Origin: Oceanibium sediminis
GTDB taxonomy: Bacteria; Pseudomonadota; Alphaproteobacteria; Rhodobacterales; Rhodobacteraceae
Length of the DNA stretch: 64,000 nt
Direction: 5' to 3'
Assembly: GCF_003265325.1 (NCBI RefSeq)
Contig: NZ_QGNX01000001.1
Coordinates: 992,001-1,056,000 of the forward strand
Numbering within the stretch: position 1 is the first letter of the stretch; each line of letters starts with the position of its first letter. Shown here piece after piece: positions 11,357 to 21,426 of the stretch. The notes under the pieces are model-generated. The model saw only the letters and a list, made by a program, of their open reading frames with translations. It did no database searches and was not told where the DNA came from. The position numbers and the translations under genes were made by a program.

Positions 11357-12076
11357 ATGGCAAATCCAACCGCGGCGATGCTGGTGATCGGCGACGAGAT
11401 CCTTTCGGGGCGTACGCGCGACGCGAACATGTACACGCTGGCCGGACGGCTCAGCGCCATGGGCGTGGACCTGCGCGAGGTGCGCGTCGTCTCGGACGAC
11501 CGCGCCGCGATCGTGGTGGCGGTGAACGCGCTGCGCGCCGCCCATGACCACGTCTTCACCAGCGGCGGGATCGGGCCAACCCATGACGACATCACCGCCG
11601 ACTGCATCGCCGAGGCCTTCGGCGTCCCCATCGACGTGCGCGAGGACGCCCGCCAGGCCCTGATCCAGAACTACCCCGAGGGCGAAGCCGCGCTGACGCC
11701 CGCGCGCCTGCGCATGGCCCGCATCCCCGAAGGCGCAAGCCTGATCGACAACCCGGTCAGCCGCGCGCCAGGGTTCACCATGGAAAACGTGCACGTGATG
11801 GCCGGTGTGCCCAGCGTCTTTAACGCCATGGTAGAAAGCGTGCTGCCAACGATTACCGGCGGCGCCCCCCTGATGAGCGAGAGCGTGCGCATCGATCGCG
11901 GCGAAAGCGACGTGGCCGAGGCGCTGGGCGCGATCCAGGCGCGGTTCCCGCAGGTCGCCATCGGCTCCTACCCGTTCCAGCGCGACGGACGCTACGGCAC
12001 CAACATCGTACTGCGCAGCGCCGACCGCGCGGCGCTGGACGGCGCAACGAACGAGGTGCGCGAACTCACGGTCTGA
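11357..12076 (+). CDS. Competence/damage-inducible CinA-like molybdopterin-binding domain protein
   Basis: A stand-alone MoCF-biosynthesis (MoaB/MogA-type) domain of 239 residues, equivalent to the N-terminal half of CinA without the deamidase half. Visible markers are the N-terminal MLVIGDEILSGRTRDAN, the TSGGIGPTHDDIT loop and FTMENVHVMAGVPSVF. Related CinA N-domains hydrolyse ADP-ribose, but substrate cannot be read from this sequence. It is divergent from sfsA and precedes tRNA-Leu by 43 bp. Confidence 0.9.
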   Translation: MANPTAAMLVIGDEILSGRTRDANMYTLAGRLSAMGVDLREVRVVSDDRAAIVVAVNALRAAHDHVFTSGGIGPTHDDITADCIAEAFGVPIDVREDARQALIQNYPEGEAALTPARLRMARIPEGASLIDNPVSRAPGFTMENVHVMAGVPSVFNAMVESVLPTITGGAPLMSESVRIDRGESDVAEALGAIQARFPQVAIGSYPFQRDGRYGTNIVLRSADRAALDGATNEVRELTV

Positions 12077-12119
12077 GCTCTTCCCCTTGAGCTCGACAGA
12101 CCCTAAGGTCGCCCCCGGC

Positions 12120-12206
12120 GCGGACGTGGCGAAATCGGTAGACGCAACGGACTTAAAATCCGTTTTCCGTATGGAAGTGTGGGTTCGAGTCCCACCGTCC
12201 GCACCA
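12120..12206 (+). tRNA. tRNA-Leu (anticodon UAA)
   Basis: The acceptor stem GCGGACG (12120-12126) pairs with CGTCCGC (12196-12202), followed by A and an encoded CCA (12204-12206). The anticodon stem ACGGA/TCCGT (12147-12151 / 12159-12163) encloses loop CTTAAAA with anticodon TAA at 12154-12156. A long class-II variable arm follows, and the T arm has GGTTCGAGTCC. It decodes UUA, rare in this high-GC DNA, and UUG. Confidence 0.98.
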
Positions 12207-12616
12207 GAACAAGGGCAGGAATCGAGCTGCGCCATGGGCCGGTCCGACCCTACTTTGGCCCGCCGGATAAGCGCCCGCCCCGGGCCGCTGCCTTGGCCTC
12301 CGTGTGCGGGGCGGTTTTCGGGAAACGTTGTTCGACCTTGCGGCACCACGCCCGGATCGGCCGGGTCCGAAGCCGTTTCCGGGGTAGGTTTCCCGTATCG
12401 CGCTGCCAATTCTGAAGATCGGCAAGATATTGAAAAAAATGGCCTATCGCCGATTTTCCCGGCCAGATCGGGCAAAACAATTGACAGGTGGGCCGGGACG
12501 CCCAATGGTGAGGTCCGGAAAAGCGGGGAAATCGTTCGAACTGTCGCGCAACGGTTACAATCCCGCACTAAGAACCAGCACTGTCTTAACACAGGGCGAA
12601 AGCAAGGGAGCTTTTG
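12207..12616 (+). promoter_or_regulatory. 410-bp non-coding region upstream of ugpB with candidate promoters
   Basis: No gene is supported here; an open frame that crosses it also runs through the tRNA. Two promoter-like elements are visible. One is TTGACA at 12481-12486 with a poor -10 (AATGGT, 12504-12509). The other is a good -10, TACAAT at 12556-12561, which lacks a matching -35, as expected for an activator-dependent promoter. The second would give a leader of about 50 nt before the ugpB ATG at 12617. Confidence 0.35.
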
Positions 12617-13912
12617 ATGAAATACGTATCACTCGTCACCGCGGGATTCATGACGGTCGCAGCACCGCTGGCCGCGCAGACGGATATCGAGTTCTGGCAC
12701 GCTATGGGCGGCCGCCTGGGCGAAGTCACCGAGGAAATTGCAGCCCGGTACAACGCCAGCCAGAGCGAGTACAACCTGATCCCGACCTACAAGGGCGGCT
12801 ACGAGGACACGATGACGGCGGGGATCGCCGCCTTCCGTGCGGGCCAGCAGCCGAACCTGATCCAGATCTTCGACGCGGGTGCCGCGACGATCATCAACGC
12901 GCCGGGCGCGACGATTCCGGTTGCCGACCTGATGGCCGAGCACGCCGGCGGCTTCAACAGCGAGGACTACATCGAGGGCGTGCGCTATTTCTACGCCGAC
13001 AGCGATGACAAGATGATCGGCATGCCGTTCAACTCCTCCACGCCGCTGCTGTACTACAACAAGGACATCTTCGCCGAAGTCGGCGTCGACGGACCGCCCG
13101 CCACCTGGGAAGAGTTCGAGGAGATGGCCCCGAAATTCGCCGACGCCGGCTACCAGGCGCTGGCTCAAAGCCACAGCCCCTGGATCTTCGCCGAAAACTT
13201 CCACTCGCGTCACAACATCCAGATGGCCACCGCCAACAACGGCTATGACAGCACGGATGTCGAGATCCTCTACAACAACGACGCCCTGAAGATGCACTGG
13301 ACGAAGGTGAAGGAGTGGCTCGACAACGGCTGGTACGGTTTCTACGGCCGGGCCTGGGGCGACAACCAGGATGCCTTCGTGCAGAAGAAGACGGCCATGT
13401 GGCTCGGCTCTTCGGGTTCGTTCGGCGGGCTTGCCGCCTCGACCGACTTCGCGTTCGGCGCCTCCTACCTGCCGTACTGGAAGTCGCTCACGGATGAGCC
13501 CTACGGCACCTTCATCGGTGGCGCGGCCCTCTTCGCGATGTCGGGCAAGGACGAAGAGGAAAACAAGGGTGTCGCTGACTTCCTGTCGTTCCTCGCCAGC
13601 CCCGAGATCCAGTACTTCTGGCACAAGGAAACCGGCTACGTTCCGATCACCAACGCCGCCTATGAATTGGCGAAGGCGGATGGCTACTACGAAACCACTC
13701 CGGATGCCGAAATCGGCATCATCCAGCTGACCCAGCCGGGCGGCGAATGGACCAAGGGCTACCGTCTTGGCTTCTACGTCCAGATCCGTGAAGTGATGTA
13801 CAGCCAGGTCGACAACATCTTCTCGGGCGAGGCGACCGTGGATGAGGCGTTCGCCACCATCGAAGAGGAAGCCAACGCGCTGCTCGACCGCTTCGATGCG
13901 ACGATGAACTGA
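12617..13912 (+). CDS. ugpB: sn-Glycerol-3-phosphate-binding periplasmic protein UgpB
   Basis: Solute-binding protein of the Ugp ABC importer for glycerol-3-phosphate and glycerophosphodiesters. The 431-residue product begins with a signal peptide (LVTAGFMTVAAPLAAQ) and has the family-1 SBP fold. UgpB-like features include the mature start TDIEFWHAMGGRLGE, YNASQSEYNLIPTYKGGY, MPFNSSTPLLYYN, and the tryptophan-rich WTKVKEWLDNGWYGFYGRAWGDNQDAF. The ATG at 12617 has GGGAG six bases upstream; a TTG immediately before it is less likely. It heads ugpBAEC plus two extra genes. A stable hairpin after the stop probably raises its mRNA level over the permeases. Confidence 0.93.
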   Translation: MKYVSLVTAGFMTVAAPLAAQTDIEFWHAMGGRLGEVTEEIAARYNASQSEYNLIPTYKGGYEDTMTAGIAAFRAGQQPNLIQIFDAGAATIINAPGATIPVADLMAEHAGGFNSEDYIEGVRYFYADSDDKMIGMPFNSSTPLLYYNKDIFAEVGVDGPPATWEEFEEMAPKFADAGYQALAQSHSPWIFAENFHSRHNIQMATANNGYDSTDVEILYNNDALKMHWTKVKEWLDNGWYGFYGRAWGDNQDAFVQKKTAMWLGSSGSFGGLAASTDFAFGASYLPYWKSLTDEPYGTFIGGAALFAMSGKDEEENKGVADFLSFLASPEIQYFWHKETGYVPITNAAYELAKADGYYETTPDAEIGIIQLTQPGGEWTKGYRLGFYVQIREVMYSQVDNIFSGEATVDEAFATIEEEANALLDRFDATMN

Positions 13913-13923
13913 ACCTGAAAAGC

Positions 13924-13953
13924 CCGGTCAGCGGCTATCCTGCCGCTGACCGG
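13924..13953 (+). other. Intercistronic stem-loop between ugpB and ugpA
   Basis: A perfect 12-bp stem, CCGGTCAGCGGC (13924-13935) pairing with 13942-13953, closes a 6-nt TATCCT loop. There is no T-run, so it is more likely an mRNA 3'-end stabiliser or partial terminator that favours the binding-protein message. Confidence 0.8.
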
Positions 13954-13981
13954 CACCCCTTTAGTCCGGAAAGAGCGTCTA

Positions 13982-14860
13982 ATGAAGCGCGTTCAGTTTG
14001 AACACAGCCCTATCCCATACCTGTTTATCGCGCCCCAGATCATCATCATCGTGATCTTCTTCCTTTGGCCGGCGGCGCAGGCCATCTACCAGTCGTTCCT
14101 GCTTGAGGACGCTTTCGGGCTGTCCTCGCAATTCGTCTGGTTCCGCAATTACACCGACACGATCTTCTCGGACGCCTGGTTGCAGGCTGCCGGTTTCACG
14201 CTCGTCTTCTCGGCTCTTGTGACATTCCTGTCACTGGCGCTCGCCCTGTTGCTGGCGGTAAAGGCGAACGAGGTGATCCAGGGCGCCAGCACCTACAAGA
14301 CGCTTCTGATGTGGGCCTACGCCATCGCGCCGCCCGTGGCGGGGCTGATGGGCAACCTGATGTTCAACCCGCTGATCGGCGATCTTTACGCCTTCATGAA
14401 CACCATCGGCTTCGACTTCGATCACAAGCTTGACTCGGTGGACGCCGGTTTCGTCGTTGTGCTTATCTCCGTCTGGAAACAGGTCAGCGTGAACTTCATC
14501 TTCTTCCTCTCCGGCCTTCAGGGCATTCCGAAGTCGGTGACCGAGGCGGCGACGATGGACTGCAAGAGCTCGTTCCGCCGGTTCTGGACGATCACCTTCC
14601 CGCTACTGGCGCCGACGACGTTCTTCCTGATGGTGATCAACATCACCTACGCGTTCTTCGAAACCTTCGGCATCATCGACACGACCACGCAGGGCGCGCC
14701 CGGCGGCGCGACGAACACGCTGGTCTACAAGGTGTTCCAGGACGGTTTCCGTGGCGCGGATATCGGCGGGTCCTCGGCCCAGTCGGTGGTTCTGATGGTG
14801 ATGGTGCTTGCCCTGACCGTGATCCAGTTCCGCTTCATCGAAAAGAAGGTGCATTACTGA
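13982..14860 (+). CDS. ugpA: Glycerol-3-phosphate ABC transporter permease UgpA
   Basis: Inner-membrane permease of the Ugp importer, MalF-like, 292 residues with about six membrane spans. The first span is YLFIAPQIIIIVIFFLWPAA. The EAA loop that contacts the ATPase is visible near residue 190 (SVTEAATMDCKSSFRRF). It lies 69 bp after ugpB, behind a hairpin, and ends one base before the ugpE start. Family and operon position make the call secure; the actual substrate range is inferred from UgpB. Confidence 0.93.
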   Translation: MKRVQFEHSPIPYLFIAPQIIIIVIFFLWPAAQAIYQSFLLEDAFGLSSQFVWFRNYTDTIFSDAWLQAAGFTLVFSALVTFLSLALALLLAVKANEVIQGASTYKTLLMWAYAIAPPVAGLMGNLMFNPLIGDLYAFMNTIGFDFDHKLDSVDAGFVVVLISVWKQVSVNFIFFLSGLQGIPKSVTEAATMDCKSSFRRFWTITFPLLAPTTFFLMVINITYAFFETFGIIDTTTQGAPGGATNTLVYKVFQDGFRGADIGGSSAQSVVLMVMVLALTVIQFRFIEKKVHY

Positions 14861-14861
14861 G

Positions 14862-15703
14862 ATGACACGTCCCGGAATCACCACACACCTGATCCTGATC
14901 TGCGGCGCCATCTTCATGACGCTGCCGGTCTGGGTGGCCTTCGCAACATCGACCCACGCGCCGGAAACCATCCTGCGCGAGGGGCTTCAGATCCTGCCCG
15001 GCGGTCATTTCTTCGAAACCTACAAGGAAGTCCTGTTCGTCGAGGGCGGCGTGATGAAGAAGGTCACCGCCACCACGATGATGAAGAACTCGATGATCCT
15101 TGGCATTGGCTTCGCGGTGGGCAAGGTTATCATTTCCATGCTGGCGGCCTATGCCATCGTGTATTTCCGCTTCCGCCTGGCGGTGCCGCTGTTCTGGATC
15201 ATCTTCATGACGCTGCTGCTGCCGCTGGAAGTGCGGATCATCCCTTCTTACGAGGTGGTGGCCGGCATGGGGCTGCTCGATACCTATACCGGGCTGATCG
15301 TGCCGCTGATTGCCTCGGCCACGGGGACGTTCTTCTTCCGGCAGTTCTTCCGATCGGTTCCTGACGAACTGCTGGAGGCGGCGCGCCTTGACGGCGCTTC
15401 GGCCTGGGGGTTCTTCATCGATATCCTGGTGCCGCTGTCGAAAACCATGATCGCGGCGATCCTGATCATCATGTTCGTGGTCGGCTGGAACCAGTACCTC
15501 TGGCCGCTGATCATGACCACGAAAGAGGAAAACTACACCTTGGTGATCGGCATCAAGCAGATCTACCAGGTGCTGAGCGAGGGCGGCGAGCTGCCCCAAT
15601 TCCAGAAAGCCTTTGCACTGACCATCCTGGCGACATTGCCGCCGGTGCTGGTCGTGCTGATATTCCAGAACTGGTTCGTTAAGGGCCTCGTCGAAAGTGA
15701 GAA

Positions 15704-15707
<4 letters not shown>
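14862..15707 (+). CDS. ugpE: Glycerol-3-phosphate ABC transporter permease UgpE
   Basis: Second permease of the Ugp importer, MalG-like, 281 residues with about six spans. The EAA loop reads [17 protein letters not shown] around residue 170, followed by the typical [15 protein letters not shown]. Its stop overlaps the ugpC start (ATGA), so translation is coupled. It is clearly homologous to a further permease at 17562-18404, which keeps the same GWNQYLWPL segment. Confidence 0.93.
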
Positions 15708-16779
<1,072 letters not shown>

Positions 16780-16783
<4 letters not shown>

Positions 16784-17565
16784 CCGACGCCCGCCTTGAG
16801 GCCGCGACCGCCATCGCACGCGATGCCGGGGCGCTGGCGCTGCGCCATTTCCGCGATATCGGGGCCCTCGACATCCAGTCCAAGGGCACGCAAGACCTCG
16901 TGTCCAACGCGGACCTGGAGGTGGAAACCTTCATCCGCGCGCGGATCGCGGACGGCTTCCCCGATGACGGCATCCTGGGGGAGGAGCATGCCCCGAAAGC
17001 CTCGGTTTCGGGCTGGACCTGGGTGATCGACCCGATCGACGGTACGGCGAATTTCGTCAGCGGCATTCCCCAGTGGTGCGTGATCCTGGCGCTGGTTCTT
17101 GACGGAAAGACCCGGATCGGCGTGATCTACGACCCCGTCAGCGACGAGCTGTTCCACGCCGCCGAAGGTCAGGGCGCTTACGTGAACGGCACCCGCCTTG
17201 GCGTGGCGCGCACCGAAGGTCTGCACCAGGGCAGCGTCGGCGTCGGCATGAACGGCAAGACGCCTTCGGCCATGGCGCCGCGCATGGTCGCGATGCTGGC
17301 GGAGGAGGGCGGGATCTTCTTCCGCAACGCCTCCGGCGGGTTGATGCTGGCCTATGTCGCGGCGGGTCGGCTGATCGGCTACACCGAGCCGCACATGAAC
17401 GCCTGGGACTGCATGGCCGGCCAGTTGATGGTCGCCGAGGCGGGCGGCCGGATCGAGGCGCAGGACTGTACCGACATGATGGCCCACGGCGGGCGCGTCG
17501 TCGCCGCCTCGCCCGATGTCTTCGACCAGCTGGTCCGGCTGTCCGACGCCGCCTACACCGCGTGA
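16780..17565 (+). CDS. Inositol-monophosphatase-family phosphatase in the ugp operon
   Basis: Metal-dependent phosphomonoesterase of 261 residues. The metal and phosphate site is complete: GEEH near residue 67, the DPIDGTANF signature near residue 86, and [17 protein letters not shown] near residue 208. Family members act on inositol-1-phosphate, other sugar or polyol phosphates, histidinol phosphate, or PAP. Location inside the Ugp operon, with 4-bp overlaps on both sides, suggests a phosphorylated polyol such as glycerol phosphate, but this is inference. It takes the position that a glycerophosphodiesterase such as ugpQ holds in other ugp operons. GTG start. Confidence 0.85.
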
Positions 17566-18404
17566 GCGCGACCCGACGGGCCCGGCTTCAGGCGATTGTC
17601 ACCCACCTGATCCTGATCGGGGGCGTGGTGTTCCTGATCGCCCCGGTGCTGGTCATGATCGCGTCATCCACGCACACGACCTCCCTACTGGGGCTGCAGG
17701 GGCTGCAACTCTGGCCGGGGGAGCAAGCGCTGGCGAACTACACGCGGGTGCTGAAGTTCCAGGCCGGGTTCACCGACCAGATCACAGCGCGGGACATGCT
17801 GGCCAATTCGCTCATCATCGCGCTGGGCGTCGCCGTGGGCACGACGGCGCTGTCGCTGCTGGCCGCTTACGGCATGGTGTATTTCCGGATACGGCTGGCG
17901 GCGTTCTTGTTCTGGCTGACGCTGTGTACCCTGCTGTTGCCGCTGGAGAGCCGCTTCATCACCACCTTCCAGGTCACCGCCGCGCTGGACCTGATCAACA
18001 CGCACCTGGGCATGGTCCTGCCGGCCCTGTCGCTGGCCCTGGGCACGTTGTTCTTCCGCCAGCTGTTCCTGAGCTTCCCCAACGAATACCTCGAGGCAGC
18101 AAAGCTGGACGGTGCCGGGCCATGGCGCTTCCTAGTGGATTTCATCCTGCCCCTGTCTTGGCGGCGGGGGGGCGCGATCTTCGTCGTGGCGTTCATGATC
18201 GGCTGGAACCAGTACCTCTGGCCGCTTATGATCGCGACGGACGAGACGCGCTACACGCTGGTGCGCGGCATCCGGTTGGTGGGGCAGGAAAGCGGCACCG
18301 GCATGGCGCTGGTCACGCTGTCGATCCTGCCACCCCTGTTGCTGGTTTTTGCCTTTCAGCGCTGGTTCTTTCGGTCCCTGGCTGACGACAAGGCGCATTT
18401 TTGA
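17562..18404 (+). CDS. Second UgpE-like ABC permease ending the ugp operon
   Basis: A MalG-type permease of 280 residues with about six spans and an EAA loop (EYLEAAKLDGAGPWRFL). It shares several blocks with the UgpE of the same operon, notably the N-terminal THLILI and the [13 protein letters not shown] segment, so it looks like a diverged paralogue. It has no separate UgpA, UgpB or ATPase partner in the window. It may replace UgpE in an alternative transporter complex or be a duplication relic that is still open. The GTG start overlaps the phosphatase stop by 4 bp. Confidence 0.85.
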   Translation: MSATRRARLQAIVTHLILIGGVVFLIAPVLVMIASSTHTTSLLGLQGLQLWPGEQALANYTRVLKFQAGFTDQITARDMLANSLIIALGVAVGTTALSLLAAYGMVYFRIRLAAFLFWLTLCTLLLPLESRFITTFQVTAALDLINTHLGMVLPALSLALGTLFFRQLFLSFPNEYLEAAKLDGAGPWRFLVDFILPLSWRRGGAIFVVAFMIGWNQYLWPLMIATDETRYTLVRGIRLVGQESGTGMALVTLSILPPLLLVFAFQRWFFRSLADDKAHF

Positions 18405-18458
18405 GCGGCCTGCAGCAGCCCTAAGGTCGACGGGTTGGCCAGCCCCGCCCTCTTCCGC

Positions 18459-19565
18459 TCAGGTCAGGTCCGTCTGCGCGGCCCGTATCCGTGGATCGTC
18501 GCGGCCGCTGAGGAACCGCGACAGCGTTTCAAGGGCGTCCACATTGTCGGACACGACCTTCAGCACCACGAGGGCCGGCACCGCCATCAGCGCCCCCGGA
18601 ATGCCCCAGAGCCAGCCCCAGAAGATCACCGTCAGGAACACCGAAACCGTGTTTAACTGCAACCGCCGCCCCAGCACCATCGGCGTCACGAACTGCGCCT
18701 CAAGCGAGGTGAGGACCAGGTAGGCCAGCGGGACCAACGACGCGTAGGCCAGGCTGTCGAAGGTCACGATGGCAACCCCCGCGGCCATGCCGGCCCCGAC
18801 GATCGAACCGATGAACGGCAGGTAGTTCAGCGCAAAGGCCAGCAGTCCCCAGAGATAGGCATAGGGCATGCCTACGGCCCACATCGCAACGCCAATGCAG
18901 ATCCCCAGCGCCGCGTTGATGACCGTGATCGCCAGCAGGTAATGCGAGATCCGCCGCTCGATATCGTAAACAATCGTCAGGGCGCGCTTCTTGTCGCGCA
19001 TCCGCGGGAACGCCTGCACCAGCTTGACGTAGAACATGTTCCCAGAAGACAGAATGAAGAATGCCAGGATCATCCCCACCACCAGCGACGTGACGAACGA
19101 CGCGAGATTGCTGACAGCGGACGCCAGAAGCGGCGGGCGTTCGACAGCAACACGCTGCACCGCGTTCCCTTCGCCATTGGCGATCTTTTCCACCTCGTCC
19201 GATGCGTCCTTAACCGCTTCCACCGAACTCAGAAGTGAGGACAGTCGCTCCCGCACCATGTCGCCAAAGGCGGGAAGTCGGTCCAGCCAGCCCGATATGG
19301 TGTCGCCCATCATGAACACCAGCAACCCGACCGCTGCCGCCATGCCGAAGATGAAGGTGCCCGCCGTCACCGCCGAGGGAATGCCCATCCGTTCCGCGCC
19401 ACGGACCACCGGGCTGAGCGTCAGCGCCAGAAGGCTGCCAAGCACCAAGGGCAAAACCACTGCTTTCGCGAAATAGGCCAAGACGAAGATCATCAGGATC
19501 AGGATTGCGGTCAGCAATCGCCTGATTGCGCCGGCGTCCGCCGGTGAAATCCGTTCATCTGTCAT
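18459..19565 (-). CDS. AI-2E family transporter (TqsA/PerM-like membrane protein)
   Basis: A 368-residue polytopic membrane protein with about eight spans in the arrangement of the AI-2 exporter/PerM family. There are two to three N-terminal spans (ILILMIFVLAYFAKAVVLPLVLGSLL in part), a long soluble loop (about residues 95-150), and a C-terminal block with the conserved ALNYLPFIGSIVG and LEAQFVTPMVLGRRLQLN segments. Members export signals or act as Na+/H+ antiporters, and substrate cannot be assigned. It is convergent with the ugp operon and appears to be a single gene. Confidence 0.9.
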   Translation of the reverse strand: MTDERISPADAGAIRRLLTAILILMIFVLAYFAKAVVLPLVLGSLLALTLSPVVRGAERMGIPSAVTAGTFIFGMAAAVGLLVFMMGDTISGWLDRLPAFGDMVRERLSSLLSSVEAVKDASDEVEKIANGEGNAVQRVAVERPPLLASAVSNLASFVTSLVVGMILAFFILSSGNMFYVKLVQAFPRMRDKKRALTIVYDIERRISHYLLAITVINAALGICIGVAMWAVGMPYAYLWGLLAFALNYLPFIGSIVGAGMAAGVAIVTFDSLAYASLVPLAYLVLTSLEAQFVTPMVLGRRLQLNTVSVFLTVIFWGWLWGIPGALMAVPALVVLKVVSDNVDALETLSRFLSGRDDPRIRAAQTDLT

Positions 19566-19694
19566 GCGCCTGGCCCCCTCGTGCCCTGCCGCCGGCCCCG
19601 TTCAGGGGGAGCGACACTTCGTCCAACGTTTCCGGCAAGCATAAGGTTCCGGGCGCAACACGCGGCAGTGGTCGGCACGGATCGGCGGCCCACG

Positions 19695-19721
19695 AAAAAG
19701 GGCGGCCCCTGTGGCCGCCCT
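19695..19721 (-). terminator. Rho-independent terminator for the orphan binding-protein gene
   Basis: On the minus strand a perfect 9-bp stem AGGGCGGCC/GGCCGCCCT (19713-19721 with 19699-19707) and a 5-nt loop are followed directly by five T. It begins 27 bp after the stop of the 19748-21292 gene, an ideal intrinsic terminator. Confidence 0.9.
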
Positions 19722-19747
19722 GTGCGTTGTTGCGGGAATGGGCTGGA

Positions 19748-21292
19748 TCAGGCGTTGAACCACCAGCGTTCCACCGCGCGGAAGCCGTCCAGCGTCCAGT
19801 TCGCGCCGACGGTTTCGGGGGTCTGCACCTTGTCGGAATGCGCCATCACGTAGCTGGCGAACATCGGGACGATCATACCGCCGTCCGTGCGGCAGATGTC
19901 CTGCATGTCGCGGTACATCTCGGCGCGCCGTTCCATGTTCACCTCGGCGCGGGCGGCGATCAGCAGTTCGTTGAAACGCTCGTTGTTCCAGAAGGTGTCG
20001 TTCCAGGCGGCGTCCGCGGCATAGGCGGTGGTGAACATCCAGTCCTCGGTCGGGCGGCCGCCCCAGTAGACGGCGCAGAACGGCTTCTTCATCCAGACGT
20101 CGGACCAGTAGCCGTCGTTCGCCTCGCGCACGACTTCGATGTTGATGCCCCCGGCACGGGCCTTTTCCGCGTAAAGGACCGCCGCGTCGACCGCGCCCCC
20201 GAAGGCCGCGTCCGCTGCCGAGAGTTTCACGTTCACGCTGTCGAGCCCGGCCTTCTTGAGGTAGAACTTCGACTTGTCCGGATCGTAGCTGTTCTGCTCC
20301 AGGTCACCGGCATGGAACCGCTGGGAGGAACTGATCGGGTGATCGTTGCCGATCGCGCCGTAGCCGAACAGGATCTTGTCCACCAGCTCCTGCCGGTCGA
20401 TCCCGTGCTTCATCGCAAGGCGGACGTTGTTGTCCGCGAAGGGCGTGGCGCGTGTATCCATCGCGAAGGTGTAGTGCTGCGTGCCCGTGGTGGCCAATAC
20501 CTTGACCGAGGGCGCGCGCTGGAAAAGCGCGACGGTCTTCAGGTCGACCTGATCGATCACGTCCACGTCGCCCGTCATCAGCGCGGCCTGGCGCGCTGCG
20601 GGGTCCAGCACGGAGAGGATCTCGATCCCGTCGAAATGCGCGCGGCCTTCCTTCCAGTAGTTCGGGTTGCGGGACAGCGAGGCGCGCACGCCCGGCTCGA
20701 ACGACTGGACGATGTAGCCGCCGCAGCCGATGGAGGAGGTGGGGTCGATCAGCCCGTCCACGTCGGGCATGATCGGCAGGTGGTAGTCGGACATGATGAA
20801 CGGGAAATCCGCGTTCCCCCCGTCCAGCGAGACCACGAGGTTGTCGCCATCCACCTGGATATCCGTGATCGGATCGACGAAGTTTTTGGCGGCAGAGGTG
20901 CTGCCCTCGCGCCGGTGGTAGTTCAGCGAGGCCACGACATCCTGCGGTGTCAGCGTGCGCCCATCGTGGAAAGTGATGCCCTTGCGGATCCTGAAGGTCC
21001 AAGTCTTCGCGTCAGAGGAGCCTTCCCAGCTTTCCGCGACTTCGCCGATCAGCGTGCCATCGGCGGCCACTTCGGTCAGGTAGCAATGGCGCGCGGCGGC
21101 GAAAACCTGTTCGAAGGCGGCGGTCCAGCTGCCCGGATCGTAATTCTCGGACGTAGAGCCATGCGCCATGGCGATGCGCAGCGTGCCACCCTTCTTGGGG
21201 GCGGACATTGCGGGAACGCCCAGGCTCAGCGCGGCGGCGGCCGCGCCGCCATAGATCAGCGCTTCGCGGCGGGTGGGGGTGAGTAGAGTCAT
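19748..21292 (-). CDS. Family-5 extracellular solute-binding protein (peptide/nickel/opine type), orphan
   Basis: A 514-residue SBP_bac_5 protein like DppA/OppA/NikA. The N-terminus carries a twin-arginine-type signal (TPTRREALIYGGAAAAALSLG), so it may be exported folded by Tat. Typical blocks are AESWEGSSDAKTWTFRIRKGITFHDGRTLTPQDVV (in part) and the VRLAMKHGIDRQELV helix. No permease or ATPase genes adjoin it. The upstream same-strand gene is a ROK regulator, 134 bp away, and a strong terminator follows. It may share a transporter encoded elsewhere or act as a sensor; ligand unknown. Confidence 0.88.
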   Translation of the reverse strand: MTLLTPTRREALIYGGAAAAALSLGVPAMSAPKKGGTLRIAMAHGSTSENYDPGSWTAAFEQVFAAARHCYLTEVAADGTLIGEVAESWEGSSDAKTWTFRIRKGITFHDGRTLTPQDVVASLNYHRREGSTSAAKNFVDPITDIQVDGDNLVVSLDGGNADFPFIMSDYHLPIMPDVDGLIDPTSSIGCGGYIVQSFEPGVRASLSRNPNYWKEGRAHFDGIEILSVLDPAARQAALMTGDVDVIDQVDLKTVALFQRAPSVKVLATTGTQHYTFAMDTRATPFADNNVRLAMKHGIDRQELVDKILFGYGAIGNDHPISSSQRFHAGDLEQNSYDPDKSKFYLKKAGLDSVNVKLSAADAAFGGAVDAAVLYAEKARAGGINIEVVREANDGYWSDVWMKKPFCAVYWGGRPTEDWMFTTAYAADAAWNDTFWNNERFNELLIAARAEVNMERRAEMYRDMQDICRTDGGMIVPMFASYVMAHSDKVQTPETVGANWTLDGFRAVERWWFNA

Positions 21293-21426
21293 CGATTTCT
21301 CCCAAATGTGGTATCCGCCCCGTGGACCGGGACTTTGCGCTGGTCGCGCGAAAGCGCAGAAGGTGGTCGCTGATCGACCCCTGTCGAAAAGCGGTATGCG
21401 CTGCGGATGTGGTTGTGGGAGGGACC

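Noticed and set aside
12541-12558. Possible PhoB box (CTGTCGC and CGGTTAC, 11 bp apart)
   Set aside because: Both half-sites are poor and the second overlaps the -10; not enough to claim phosphate control.
12087-12617. Open frame through tRNA-Leu and the ugpB leader
   Set aside because: It reads across a structural tRNA and non-coding DNA; no homology and no ribosome site.
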